Source of the DNA: Leptolyngbya sp. PCC 7375
Lineage (GTDB): Bacteria > Cyanobacteriota > Cyanobacteriia > Phormidesmidales > Phormidesmidaceae
Assembly: GCF_000316115.1 (NCBI RefSeq)
Contig: NZ_JH993797.1
Coordinates: 2,714,486-2,778,485 of the forward strand
Direction of reading: 5' to 3'
Length of the DNA: 64,000 nt
Below the pieces are notes generated by a model. That model did no database searches and had not been told where the DNA came from. It saw nothing but the letters and a program-made list of their open reading frames with translations. Position numbers and translations under genes: made by a program. Below are positions 1 through 9,338 of the stretch, piece by piece; within the stretch, counting starts at the first letter, position 1, and each line of letters begins with the position of its first letter.

Positions 1-1096
1 CTATTTTTCGGGTACCAAGCTGCGGTGGCTACTGGATAAAGTTCAGCCGGATAATCTAGACAATGTTCTAGCGGGCACGATCGATACCTGGGCGCTATGG
101 AATCTAACAGATGGCAAGGTGCATGCGACGGACCATAGCAATGCCAGTCGTACGTTGCTGATGAATCTGGCACAGCAGCAGTGGGATGACAAACTGTTGG
201 ATATTTTTGGAGTGCCACGATCGCTACTGGCAGACATTAAACCCAGCCAGGGAATTTTTGGCTACACTGACCCCAGTTTGCTGGGTGTGGAAATTCCGAT
301 TGCGGCACTTTTGGGCGATCAGCAAGCGGCGTTGTTTGCCCACGGTTGCGATCGCCCCGGCTTACTAAAATGCACCTATGGCACTGGAGCTTTTCTGGTT
401 GCTCACACTGGCCAAGAAATTGTCCGGTCCAAGAACCAGTTGCTCTCCACCATCGGCTGGACCACCACTAAGACAGACGGCAGCTATGATCTGGGCTATG
501 GTCTAGAGGGCAGCATGTTTACCGCTGGGGCCTGCATTCAGTGGTTGCGGGACGGCCTACAAATTATCGATAGCGCCGCAGACAGTGAGCCGCTAGCTAC
601 TTCGGTAAACGATAACGGTGGCGTTTATTTTGTACCTGCCCTTAGTGGTTTGGGTGCACCCCATTGGGATATGGGTGCTCGCGGTGCGTTTTTGGGCATT
701 ACCCGAGGGGCGACCAAGGCTCATATGGTGCGGTCAGTGCTGGAAGCGATTGCCAACCAGGCCCGTGAGGTAGTAACCGCCATTAATGATGATAGTGGCA
801 CCGCCATCACCACACTCAAAGTAGATGGCGGTGCCTGCAACAATGACTTTTTGATGCAGTATCAGGCGGATGTATTGGGTATTCCGGTGGAGCGTCCGGC
901 GGTGTTAGATGCAACGGCTCAGGGATCTGCGTTTGCCGCAGGTCTGGCAGTGGGTTTCTGGGATGACTACACGACCTTAGTCAATAGCCGCAAAATTGAT
1001 AAAACCTTTGAACCTGGAGTTGGCCAGGCAGCAGCCCAAGAGAATTTTGCAACTTGGGAGCGGGCAATTGAGCGGGCTAAGGAATGGATTGTATGA
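1..1096 (+). CDS. glpK: glycerol kinase, C-terminal part (5' end outside window)
   Basis: Phosphorylates glycerol to sn-glycerol 3-phosphate with ATP in the cytoplasm. The open frame runs in from base 2 and gives about 364 residues, so roughly the first 135 of a usual 500-residue enzyme lie outside the window. Visible FGGY-kinase signatures are YFSGTKLRWLLD at the left edge, the GDQQAALFAHGC stretch, LKCTYGTGAFLV (phosphate-binding loop) and VDGGACNNDFLMQYQADVLG near the C-terminus. The methionine at 119 lies inside the conserved region and is not the start. The neighbouring toxin-antitoxin pair begins just after the stop and is functionally unrelated. Confidence 0.95.
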   Translation, partial: YFSGTKLRWLLDKVQPDNLDNVLAGTIDTWALWNLTDGKVHATDHSNASRTLLMNLAQQQWDDKLLDIFGVPRSLLADIKPSQGIFGYTDPSLLGVEIPIAALLGDQQAALFAHGCDRPGLLKCTYGTGAFLVAHTGQEIVRSKNQLLSTIGWTTTKTDGSYDLGYGLEGSMFTAGACIQWLRDGLQIIDSAADSEPLATSVNDNGGVYFVPALSGLGAPHWDMGARGAFLGITRGATKAHMVRSVLEAIANQAREVVTAINDDSGTAITTLKVDGGACNNDFLMQYQADVLGIPVERPAVLDATAQGSAFAAGLAVGFWDDYTTLVNSRKIDKTFEPGVGQAAAQENFATWERAIERAKEWIV

Positions 1097-1124
1097 AACA
1101 CCTTCCTTAAACCCTCACCTAGCT

Positions 1125-1442
1125 ATGATAGACATAGCAGATATGGGTTTAAGGTCTATGGCCCTATTAGAAGTTACAGCTGAGCAAGTTTTGACCCTCA
1201 TTCAACAGCTGCCCGCAGTTAGCAAACGAGCCATTTTTGAATTGTTGCGCCAAGAGTTTGAGGGTTCAAGCACTTCTGATGGAGTTGCTCCAATAGATAC
1301 GAATACTCAAACTTGGCTGGATGCAGACCTTACTGAGCCTCTACCTGCTTATGAATGGGGTTCAGAAGGTATTCCCAAAGGTCTACCTATACAGCATGTA
1401 GCAGGGCAAGGTGTAGTAATTATGGGGATTGATGAGTCGTAA
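1125..1442 (+). CDS. putative antitoxin of a PemK/MazF-type module
   Basis: Small protein of about 105 residues whose stop overlaps the start of the PemK-like toxin gene by 11 bases, the usual arrangement of a type II toxin-antitoxin pair. I do not recognise the antitoxin family from sequence. The N-terminal part (VTAEQVLTLIQQLPAVSKRA) is helical and resembles the N-termini of cyanobacterial addiction antitoxins; the C-terminal half is acidic and Trp/Pro-rich, as expected for a toxin-wrapping tail. The start is uncertain: ATG codons at 1125, 1143 and 1158 are all in frame, and AAGG lies close before 1158. An upstream extension into glpK is rejected. Confidence 0.6.
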   Translation: MIDIADMGLRSMALLEVTAEQVLTLIQQLPAVSKRAIFELLRQEFEGSSTSDGVAPIDTNTQTWLDADLTEPLPAYEWGSEGIPKGLPIQHVAGQGVVIMGIDES

Positions 1443-1788
1443 GTTACGCAAAGGCGATATTGTTTTGGTCACCTTGCCGGAACAATATCCCTCTATGCAT
1501 GAGCAGCAGGGTATGAGACCTGCATTAATTGTTGGTATACCACCAGGAGAAACGCGATTTTTACTGGCAATTATGGCTCCGATGACCACACAAATAGGTG
1601 ACTGGACAAAAATCAATCCAAAGGTTTACCCAGTATTACCAGCTGGCACAGGAAATCTAAAAAAAGATTCTGTGGTGTTGTTGGATCAAATTCGAGCAGT
1701 GGATATGCGACGGATCACCAAATATTTAGGTAGCTTGACTGAGGCAGAGTACAAAACGATCTCAGTGGGTTTAGATGAGATTTTCTAG
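1432..1788 (+). CDS. PemK/MazF-like toxin (endoribonuclease)
   Basis: Predicted type II toxin of the MazF/PemK fold, which cleaves RNA and is neutralised by the protein encoded just upstream. Length is 118 residues from the ATG at 1432 (a TTG precedes it at 1429). Family hallmarks are the N-terminal RKGDIVLVTLPEQ strand, the GMRPALIV core strand, the MAPMTTQIGDW loop and the C-terminal DSVVLLDQIRAVDMRRI strand-helix region, where MazF proteins place conserved Asp/Gln/Arg. The coding frame is intact, unlike the second PemK gene of this window near 34.9 kb. Confidence 0.8.
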   Translation: MSRKLRKGDIVLVTLPEQYPSMHEQQGMRPALIVGIPPGETRFLLAIMAPMTTQIGDWTKINPKVYPVLPAGTGNLKKDSVVLLDQIRAVDMRRITKYLGSLTEAEYKTISVGLDEIF

Positions 1789-1815
1789 AAGCAAACGGAA
1801 TACCCTTTAGGGATG

Positions 1816-2244
1816 TTACCTTATGCCCATCCTGGGCCAGCAGAAGCTATAGACTGCAAAAACATGGCCAGGATATAAGAGAAAATTGATCGCGCGAAGC
1901 GCGAAGGAGAGATAAACAAGGAATCTAGAGAAAAAAGCACCTTCGGATGCAACTCTAGCTGCTCCTGATTCTGTTGCCCAGTCATACATTGCCAAACAAC
2001 TCTGATACAACTTACCTGAAACACTAAACGTAGTATTACCTTGGTAAAATACAACAATGGTGTTGCATAGCGGACAGTAACTTACCGCTACATTTACCCC
2101 ACCAATCTGCTCATTAACAATCTCGTGCCGGTTCAAAATGTTGTAAGGAGAGGCTTTGACCTCACCATTGACCACCATCCCTACAACAATATCGCTAGGC
2201 GCATGCGATCGCACCCCCATTATCACCCTCACACCCAAATTCAA
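1816..2244 (-). pseudogene. DUF3179 family gene remnant
   Basis: The first two thirds of this frame match the DUF3179 core: IVVGMVVNGEVKASPYNIL, HEIVNEQIGGVNVAVSYCPL, then CNTIVVFY and VSGKLYQS with MYD. The family normally has about 300 residues, a long N-terminal region and a signal peptide. Here the N-terminal part is missing and the sequence loses all resemblance after about residue 95, continuing into a low-quality tail. The region is therefore read as a truncated, decayed copy; the function of DUF3179 is unknown. Confidence 0.6.
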
Positions 2245-2561
2245 TTAATATCCCATTCACAAACATGTGATACAAATCACTGCCATTGCCACATACAACG
2301 TTTTCAGCTAAGGACAACCGCAGTCGAGCGGCATTGCTAATCTCGCAAACCATGACACAGCCCCGGGCAACCCACTCTAATTGCCCTGTCAAAACCACTC
2401 AAAATCACATATCTAAACGCATAATGCGCACATCAGAGCAAAATGTTATGAAATGCAAACTCTTTAAATTTTGTACAAATATATGCAAAGTTACAGCAAT
2501 TTTTTAGAAGGCTGGGCATCGTAGTGATAGTCAGTGACGTATCGAGACGATGCGACGACAT

Positions 2562-2825
2562 ATGAAAAACTCTTTTAATAATCCTCCATCAAACAATGGA
2601 GCCTTTTGCAGTCTTTGCCAAGACACACTGTTGCGCCATATCAGCCAAAGCAGAATGTTTTGGTACTGCCCCAGCTGTCGCCAAGAAATGGTGGTCAGTG
2701 AAAGCGAAGATGAGCTGCTCCCCCACGCAGCCGTAGTTAACCAGGTTGGACAAATGCCCCAACATTGCCCACCTGCCAAAGCAGAAAACTACAACAAACC
2801 CGTGAGCGTCCAAGCAGCAAGCTAA
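2562..2825 (+). CDS. small zinc-ribbon protein
   Basis: An 87-residue protein (91 if the ATG at 2550 is used) with two CxxC pairs, CSLC and CPSC, separated by about 20 residues. This is a classic zinc-ribbon layout. The segment LLRHISQSRMFWYCPSCRQE resembles a conserved cyanobacterial small protein whose role I do not know. The C-terminal half is acidic and then low-complexity. It converges on pepA, and a perfect hairpin lies between the two genes. Zinc binding is inferred from the cysteines only. Confidence 0.7.
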   Translation: MKNSFNNPPSNNGAFCSLCQDTLLRHISQSRMFWYCPSCRQEMVVSESEDELLPHAAVVNQVGQMPQHCPPAKAENYNKPVSVQAAS

Positions 2826-2835
2826 TGATGTTTTG

Positions 2836-2865
2836 GTAACAGGCGTTATGGATAACGCCTGTTAC
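2836..2865. terminator. bidirectional hairpin terminator
   Basis: Perfect 13-bp inverted repeat (GTAACAGGCGTTA and its complement) around a 4-base TGGA loop, between two convergent genes. Short T-rich and A-rich flanks fit a terminator acting on both strands. Confidence 0.7.
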
Positions 2866-2874
2866 AGACTTCTA

Positions 2875-4356
2875 CTAATTGCTTTCCAAAATCCATTGAA
2901 CCAATGTGCGTACACCGTACCCTGTTGCACCAGGGTTATTGTACGCATTATCTTTCTCACTCCATACAGGGCCAGCAATATCCAAATGAGCCCATGCCGT
3001 ATCCTTGACAAACTGCTTAAGGAACAGAGCTGCGGTAATAGAACCACCGGGGCGAGGGCCAGTATTTTTCATATCCGCCACAATTGACTTAAGCCCATCA
3101 AAATATTTTTCTTCCATGGGCATGCGCCAGAGTTTTTCACCCGCTTCCTCAGAAGCGTTAGCCAATGCTCCAGCGAGTTCATCATCAGGACTGAATAAAC
3201 CGGCCAGGTCATTACCCAGGGCCACAATGCAAGCACCAGTCAAAGTGGCCAGGTCGACCATGGCATCCACACCTAGCTTATCGGCATAGACCAGGGCATC
3301 AGCCAGGGTCAGACGACCCTCAGCATCCGTGTTATTCACCTCAATGGTTTTGCCATTAGACGCCGTCAAAATATCGCCTGGATGCATTGCATGACCGCTG
3401 ATCATATTCTCAGTAGCGGCGCTAATAAAGTGCACTTCTACATCAGGTTTGATTTGGGCAATGGCTTTAGCAGCACCTAATACTGCGGCAGCACCACCCA
3501 TATCCATTTTCATCAACTCGATCATGCTGCCTGCACCGGCCTTAATATTTAGACCACCGGAGTCAAAGGTCAGCCCCTTGCCGATCAGTGCTAATTTTCG
3601 CTTGGGTGTGCCTTCGGGAGTATAGGTTAAGTGAATAAACTTGGGCGGCATCTCCGACGCCATGGCTACACCCAAGTAAGCGCCCATACCCAGCTCTTCA
3701 CACTCAGCCTGCTCTAACACCTTGAGCGTCAGACCATGCTCTTTAGCAATGTCAGCAGCAGTCTCGGCCATACTAGTCGGGGTCACTACATTAGGAGGAG
3801 CAGCCACTAGCTCACGGGCAAGGATCACACCGTCACACACATGGGCAGCTGTCTCCAAAGCAGCTTCGTAACCTACCAAATCTAGCAATGATATATCGCT
3901 CAGCACTACCTTTGGAGCGTCGGTATCCGACTTAAACCGCTTATCCTCATGCATTGCCAACGTCACACCTTCAGCAATCGTCTGGGTCGTTCGCTCCGGA
4001 CTGTTGTTCCAAATGGGGAAACTAATACCAAGGGATGCACACTTTTCACGCTTAGCTAACTTGGCAGCAGCAGCGGCAGCACGACGTAGACTTTCTAGCT
4101 TTAGATCTTCAGACGCACCTAAACCAACAATGGCCAATTTACGCACGTCATTACCGACTCGGATCACAGCAGAACTACCGGCCTTTGCTTTAAAGTCTGT
4201 TTCGTCGATGAGCTCTTGAAGCAGCCCAGATACTCTCTCATTTAACTCAGATAGCAGCCCTGTCAGGGGCAATGATTCTTCAGATAAACCGACAACAAGG
4301 CAATCGCCTGACCACGTTAAACAAGACTTATCTGATGCTACAAACTTCATTCCCAT
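2875..4356 (-). CDS. pepA: leucyl aminopeptidase (M17)
   Basis: Cytosolic hexameric di-metal aminopeptidase of family M17, releasing N-terminal amino acids during peptide turnover. The 493-residue length is normal. The metal site is complete: GKGLTFDSGG at about residues 259-268 (Lys260, Asp265), the MDMGGAA aspartate at about 285, and NTDAEGRL at about 342-349 (Asp344, Glu346), which also holds the catalytic arginine. The N-terminal half is the more variable macro-like domain. The start codon at 4356 is followed by MGMKFVAS; an alternative ATG lies two codons in. It is divergent from the transglycosylase gene, with a 267-base spacer that holds no other recognisable feature. Confidence 0.95.
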   Translation of the reverse strand: MGMKFVASDKSCLTWSGDCLVVGLSEESLPLTGLLSELNERVSGLLQELIDETDFKAKAGSSAVIRVGNDVRKLAIVGLGASEDLKLESLRRAAAAAAKLAKREKCASLGISFPIWNNSPERTTQTIAEGVTLAMHEDKRFKSDTDAPKVVLSDISLLDLVGYEAALETAAHVCDGVILARELVAAPPNVVTPTSMAETAADIAKEHGLTLKVLEQAECEELGMGAYLGVAMASEMPPKFIHLTYTPEGTPKRKLALIGKGLTFDSGGLNIKAGAGSMIELMKMDMGGAAAVLGAAKAIAQIKPDVEVHFISAATENMISGHAMHPGDILTASNGKTIEVNNTDAEGRLTLADALVYADKLGVDAMVDLATLTGACIVALGNDLAGLFSPDDELAGALANASEEAGEKLWRMPMEEKYFDGLKSIVADMKNTGPRPGGSITAALFLKQFVKDTAWAHLDIAGPVWSEKDNAYNNPGATGYGVRTLVQWILESN

Positions 4357-4623
4357 CTCAGTGCTAATTCCCGTCTTAGTATCTAATGATTTCGGCGTGT
4401 TTATTGACTGAATATCATATATGGCTCTCTATCATGTTCATAGTTTTTTAGATAGAACATTTTGGGGCGATATTCGTTCACTTTGAGAGCACGGTAGCGC
4501 ATCCTTGCACTTTCTAAACCGTATCCCCTTAAAACCTTGGGTATCTTCTACCAGAAACTCCCATTCCTGGCTACGAAGAACTCTCTAGACTGTCTTCTGT
4601 ACCTTTGATTGAGCTGATCCACC

Positions 4624-6810
4624 ATGGGAAAACGTCTCATAGATTTTGGAAAAGAGCGATTACCCCTGTTTCTGTTGGGGGGAGTTAGTCTAGCAAGTTT
4701 AGCCCTAATTGTATTTTTTGGGCAGGCGACGAAACGATTGTTGCCTACTGAGCAAGCGACAGACTCTGCCCAGCTGCAACAGGCCGCCTCAGCCAAAACG
4801 TTTCAACTGGCATTGCAGCCAGCGGAAACGCGCCGTGATATGTTGCAGCAGGTGATTGACTCTAGGATAGATGGTGATGCCTATCTGGCTACCTATCTGC
4901 TGGCAACGGATTTATTGAATCAAGGGCAGGCGGCTGAAGTACTATCTACCCTGGGAGAACTGGAAAAAAATAAGCAGTCTGCCCTGACTCCCTACGTGCT
5001 GCTAAAACGAGGACAGGCGCAGCTATTGACAGGGGAGTCGCCCACTAGCTGGAATGAGCTTTTGGATAACTATGACACCCACAGTGCTACGGCTGAGGCT
5101 CGCTATGAGCTGGGTAAACAGGATCCCAGTCAGTGGGAAGCATTGCTAGAAAAGCACCCCAGTCACCCACGAGCCGTCGAGGTAGCGCTAAAGAAGCTGA
5201 AAACTGGTACGTCCAAGGATTTGCTACTGCTGGTGGCAGCCCATGGTCTCTACCGTGAGGAGTATGAGGCCAGTCTTGACCGACTCACGCAGGAATATGG
5301 CCAGGAACTAACACCTGAACAATGGCAAACCGTAGGGTTTGGCTATTGGGAAAATCTGCAATATGCCAAGGCTTCTGAAGCCTATGCTAAAGCGCCTGCA
5401 TCGCCTACAAGCTTATATCGGGCAGCTCGGGGGGCTCAGATTGCTCAGAAACGGGTGGTTGCGATCGCCAACTATCAAAAGCTTGCCAAAACCTTCCCCA
5501 ATGCCCCTGAAACTGGTCTTGGACTCATCAAGCTCGCAGACTCTCTGCCCGATAAAGCGGCCCTTACCCCTCTGGATCAGGCCATGAAAGCCTTCCCAGA
5601 TCGAGCCGGCGAAGCACTACTCAAAAAAGCCAACATTCTAGACCAGCTGAATAGCCCTACGTCTGCCAAAGACGCCCGCACATCAGTGCTCAGCCAGTAC
5701 AGCGACTCAGAAACTGCTGCCGAATTACGCCTCAGCCGTGCCCATAAGGCCGCCAAAGCCAATGACTCAGCCACGGCCCGTCAGCTGGCGGAAGAGTTGA
5801 TTACGGCTAACCCCCAAAGTGAACTCGCCGCAGAAGCCAGCTTCTGGTCTGGGAAATGGGCTCAAAAATTAGGCCAGGATAACCAGGCTCAACAGGCCTA
5901 TGAACGCACCCTAGCCCAATATCCAGAATCCTATTTTGCCTGGCGCTCAGCCGTCATGCTGGGTTGGGATGTGGGGGATTTTAACAGCGTCCGTTCGTTA
6001 AACCCCGAAGTCAGCCTGCCCCAACAACGAGAGCCCTTGCCTGCCGGCTCAGAAACATTGCAACTGCTATACCGCCTGGGGCAAGATGCCGCAGCCTGGA
6101 GCCTCTGGCAAACTGAATTTGAAAACGTCCAGAACCCAACGGTGGCAGAACAGTTCACCGACGGCGTTATGCGGGTGGGTGTGGGCGACAACCTCGACGG
6201 TATCTTTATGCTAACCAGTCTGGCCTGGCGTAATCAGGCCGATGAACAGACCGAGTATCAGCAGCTCAGGAGCACATCCAACTACTGGCAAACGGTTTAC
6301 CCCTTTCCATTTTCCGACCTGATTCAAGCCTGGTCTCAGCAGCGTCAGCTGAACCCGTTGCTAGTCACCGCCCTGATGCGCCAAGAATCTAGATTTGAGA
6401 CCAACATCGAATCCGTCGCCGGGGCCATTGGCCTGATGCAGGTGCTCCCCAGCACCGCTGATTGGATTGTGAGTCAAATCGGCGAAAATAACAGCGACCT
6501 GGATACCAAACTCAAAACCCCTAGTGAAAACATCAAACTAGGCACCTGGTACCTGGACTACACCCATCGGGAATATAGCGATAATTCAATGTTTGCTGTA
6601 GCTAGCTATAACGCTGGCCCTGGCGCTGTGGCTGACTGGATTGCCAGAGGATATGGCGACCCCGATGTCTTTGTGGACAACATTCCATTTCCTGAAACCA
6701 AAGGCTACGTGGAAGCTGTGTTTGGCGGCTACTGGAACTATTTAAGACTGTATAATCCGGCTATTAGTCGTCAAATGACGCAGCACACTGCTCAACAGGC
6801 TACGCCGTAA
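4624..6810 (+). CDS. Slt70-like lytic murein transglycosylase
   Basis: Cleaves the glycan strands of peptidoglycan in the periplasm, forming 1,6-anhydromuropeptides. The 728-residue protein has an N-terminal membrane anchor (LFLLGGVSLASLALIVFFG, about residues 16-36), then a long alpha-helical, TPR-like region up to about residue 560. A C-terminal SLT domain follows, with the catalytic Glu588 in LVTALMRQESRFETN, the GAIGLMQVLPSTA motif and the SYNAGPGAV motif. The architecture is that of Slt70, with a membrane anchor instead of a cleavable signal. Start ATG at 4624. Confidence 0.92.
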   Translation: MGKRLIDFGKERLPLFLLGGVSLASLALIVFFGQATKRLLPTEQATDSAQLQQAASAKTFQLALQPAETRRDMLQQVIDSRIDGDAYLATYLLATDLLNQGQAAEVLSTLGELEKNKQSALTPYVLLKRGQAQLLTGESPTSWNELLDNYDTHSATAEARYELGKQDPSQWEALLEKHPSHPRAVEVALKKLKTGTSKDLLLLVAAHGLYREEYEASLDRLTQEYGQELTPEQWQTVGFGYWENLQYAKASEAYAKAPASPTSLYRAARGAQIAQKRVVAIANYQKLAKTFPNAPETGLGLIKLADSLPDKAALTPLDQAMKAFPDRAGEALLKKANILDQLNSPTSAKDARTSVLSQYSDSETAAELRLSRAHKAAKANDSATARQLAEELITANPQSELAAEASFWSGKWAQKLGQDNQAQQAYERTLAQYPESYFAWRSAVMLGWDVGDFNSVRSLNPEVSLPQQREPLPAGSETLQLLYRLGQDAAAWSLWQTEFENVQNPTVAEQFTDGVMRVGVGDNLDGIFMLTSLAWRNQADEQTEYQQLRSTSNYWQTVYPFPFSDLIQAWSQQRQLNPLLVTALMRQESRFETNIESVAGAIGLMQVLPSTADWIVSQIGENNSDLDTKLKTPSENIKLGTWYLDYTHREYSDNSMFAVASYNAGPGAVADWIARGYGDPDVFVDNIPFPETKGYVEAVFGGYWNYLRLYNPAISRQMTQHTAQQATP

Positions 6811-7105
6811 TCCAGACCACATTTGTCCAGATCCCATTCATCCAGACTACATTCGTATTGACAACCCTATGCGATTCGAACAGTTGACCATACAATAGGT
6901 CAGATAAATAGGGACAGACACCTAGATAACCAACTCTTGGGATCATGCATTAGTGTAAATGCGCAATTTTTATAGCCCATTCGTACTTGCACCGATACAA
7001 TGCACCCTAGCTAGTGCAGTTAATCTGCCTGGCTCTTGTGGCCTAGGATAGTCCACTTCATGTGAGGCATCGGCTCTCATCGTTCATCACAATTAGCAGA
7101 GTAAC
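6811..7105. other. intergenic region, no feature recognised
   Basis: This 295-base spacer has no plausible reading frame and no strong hairpin. Imperfect repeats of a CATTYGTCCAGA-like phrase occur near its start. It presumably holds the promoter of the downstream RodZ-like gene. Confidence 0.5.
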
Positions 7106-8386
7106 GTGACTAGCTATAGCACCGTTCAAAAGCAGCAACTGAGCCAACTTGGCGCTTACCTGCAAGAAAAGCGCCAGGAGCAGGGAAAATCCTTGGAAGA
7201 TATCTCCCTACAGACTTACATCCGTGCTCAATTGCTCAAAGCCGTAGAAACCGGTGATACCTCCGATTTACCTCAGCCAATTTTTGTTCAAGGCTTTATC
7301 CGTCGTTATGCAGATGCCTTAGGGTTAGACGGAGCTAATTTTTCTAAGCAGTTTCCAGTTCACTCCATCCCTAATACCCCTCGGCCCGTTCCTCGGCCAG
7401 CAGCCCAGGTCGATATGTCTTATCAGAACATCGACCAAAAGCCACCAATTCCAGCAGCAGCCAAAGAGCCTAGCCCAGAGATAGGCGCTCTACCGCTTAA
7501 GAGTGAGCCCACTCCTGTGATGGGAAGTGTTGGGGTGCCAGAAAAAGCGACGTCTGCACAAGCCACTGCCGAGGAAATTGCCCCTGCTAAGCCTGTCACC
7601 AGTCCCTCTAAGGATTTCCCCTTAGATCCCGGCCCCTTAGATCCCGGCCCCTTAGATCCCAGACCCATGGATGACAGCGAGCTAGCATCATTGGGGCTCA
7701 AGAACGATACCCTAGGCGATGGAATTGCGACTCAAGCTCAAGACTCTAAACCGCTGCAAAGTTCTCCATTTACTCCAACGCCAGAAGAGACAGCTCCATC
7801 TCTACCGAAAGCAGCCCCTCCACCATCTACCCCTGCACCAGAAGAGCTTTCATCAGTGGGCGCTATGCCGGTTGAGCCTGCTGAGCCCATAGCGTCCAGT
7901 CTGGTAAACGATACGACTTCTTCTGGCGTTAACTGGTTGCCCTTGGGGATCGGTGCGGCGGTGCTAGTGGGTGCGATCGCACTCATTGGCCCCAGAATCA
8001 TTGGCGGTGGTTCTAACCAACAGCCAGAAACAGCTGACACAACCACCACTGAGCCAGAAATCGTCGCCCAGACCGCTCCCGAAATTGAAGCTGTGCCAGA
8101 CTCCGAGCCAGATCCCGAACCTGCAACGAGTGATGCTCCAGTTAATCTCCAGGTAGAAATCACTGAAGCAGGCCCTTCTTGGATGAGCATTGTGGTTGAT
8201 GGCGAACTTGCTTTTGAAGGACTGATGGATCCTGGCACTACCGAAACGTGGGAAGGCCAAACATCCATTACGATGAATGTCGGCAATGCTGGTGCAGCCC
8301 TCATCTCTGCCAACGGTAGCGAGCCCAAACCCGCTGGGAATCCGGGTGGCGCAGAGTTCCTAACCTTTGAGGTCGCAGCAGAATAA
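7106..8386 (+). CDS. RodZ-like HTH / DUF4115 membrane protein
   Basis: Resembles RodZ, the cytoskeletal adaptor that links MreB to cell-wall synthesis. In the 426 residues one sees an N-terminal Xre-type helix-turn-helix (about 10-80, LGAYLQEKRQEQGKSLEDIS through PIFVQGFIRRYADALGLD). Next comes a long Pro/Ala/Glu-rich linker with a three-fold PLDPGP repeat (about 170-190), then one transmembrane helix at about 275-295 (WLPLGIGAAVLVGAIALIG). A C-terminal DUF4115-type beta domain starts at about 345 (VNLQVEITEAGPSWMSIVVD). The start is a GTG. The order cytoplasmic HTH, TM, periplasmic DUF4115 is exactly that of RodZ. The linker is longer than in E. coli. Confidence 0.85.
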   Translation: MTSYSTVQKQQLSQLGAYLQEKRQEQGKSLEDISLQTYIRAQLLKAVETGDTSDLPQPIFVQGFIRRYADALGLDGANFSKQFPVHSIPNTPRPVPRPAAQVDMSYQNIDQKPPIPAAAKEPSPEIGALPLKSEPTPVMGSVGVPEKATSAQATAEEIAPAKPVTSPSKDFPLDPGPLDPGPLDPRPMDDSELASLGLKNDTLGDGIATQAQDSKPLQSSPFTPTPEETAPSLPKAAPPPSTPAPEELSSVGAMPVEPAEPIASSLVNDTTSSGVNWLPLGIGAAVLVGAIALIGPRIIGGGSNQQPETADTTTTEPEIVAQTAPEIEAVPDSEPDPEPATSDAPVNLQVEITEAGPSWMSIVVDGELAFEGLMDPGTTETWEGQTSITMNVGNAGAALISANGSEPKPAGNPGGAEFLTFEVAAE

Positions 8387-8494
8387 CGCAGCAACCCTCT
8401 GTCGGTTAGCTTCCACGAGGGATTCCCACAGACGCAGTACAAGCACAGCGATACAATAGGAAACAATCTACATAAAGTACTGGCACTGTAGCCC

Positions 8495-9256
8495 ATGACG
8501 TCCAACCTAGAGACGGTAGAGCCCACTGAGCAGATTGACCACCTCGACGAAATGCCTGACGAGGTAGAAATGTCCCTCTTCGACCACCTCGAAGAGCTGC
8601 GGATGCGCATTTTTTATTCGTTGATCAGTGTTTTGATCGGTGTTATCGGCTGTTTTTGTGTTGTTAACCGCATTGTCGAACTTCTAGAGATTCCCGCCCA
8701 GGGAGCTAAATTTCTACAGCTTTCCCCCGGTGAGTACTTCTTTGTCTCCATTAAGGTAGCTGGCTACAGCGGCATTTTAGTTGCTAGTCCCTTTATCCTT
8801 TATCAAATTGCCCTATTTGTCCTACCTGGACTGACCCGGCGAGAACGGCGGCTGGTAGGTCCTATCGTTCTAGGCTCTAGTGTTCTTTTTGTCGTCGGCA
8901 TCTTTTTTGCCTACATTGCTCTAATTCCTGCCGCTCTAAACTTCTTTATTAACTACGGCGAGGGCGTTGTTGAACAGCTGTGGTCCATCGACCGTTACTT
9001 TGAGTTTGTGCTGCTGTTGCTCTTTAGTACTGGCTTAGCTTTCCAGATACCCGTAATCCAATTCATGTTGGGAGTCTTAGGAATTGTCAATTCCGAAACT
9101 ATGCTCAAGGGTTGGCGTGCTGTTTTGTTGGGGGCCGTAATACTTGGGGCGGTTCTGACCCCCTCAACTGATCCCATTACTCAAAGCCTATTAGCCGGAG
9201 CTGTTCTATTTTTGTACTTTGGCGGCATTCTTGTGGTCAAAGCAATTGGCAAGTAG
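8495..9256 (+). CDS. tatC: Sec-independent protein translocase TatC
   Basis: Core six-helix component of the twin-arginine translocase, which moves folded proteins into the thylakoid lumen or periplasm. The 253 residues contain the family signatures SLFDHLEELRMRIFYSL at the N-terminus, a TTT-like FLQLSPGEYFFVSIKV region and ALFVLPGLTRRERR in the first cytoplasmic loop. The FQIPVIQFMLGVLGIV and LTPSTDPITQSLLAGAVLFL helices follow. An acidic N-terminal extension of about 25 residues precedes the domain, common in cyanobacteria. It lies 108 bases after the RodZ-like gene and converges with rsmG. Confidence 0.95.
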   Translation: MTSNLETVEPTEQIDHLDEMPDEVEMSLFDHLEELRMRIFYSLISVLIGVIGCFCVVNRIVELLEIPAQGAKFLQLSPGEYFFVSIKVAGYSGILVASPFILYQIALFVLPGLTRRERRLVGPIVLGSSVLFVVGIFFAYIALIPAALNFFINYGEGVVEQLWSIDRYFEFVLLLLFSTGLAFQIPVIQFMLGVLGIVNSETMLKGWRAVLLGAVILGAVLTPSTDPITQSLLAGAVLFLYFGGILVVKAIGK

Positions 9257-9338
9257 ATAGGCAGTGGGCATGTTGCCCTGAGTCTGTCTTTACCTAGTCA
9301 TACTGGAGAGCGCGCTATAGGGTGGACAGATTGAAGGC

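Noticed and set aside
7738..8610. A 290-codon antisense frame opposite the RodZ-like gene and the start of tatC
   Set aside because: Ser/Gly/Val-rich low-complexity translation; it crosses two well-supported genes.
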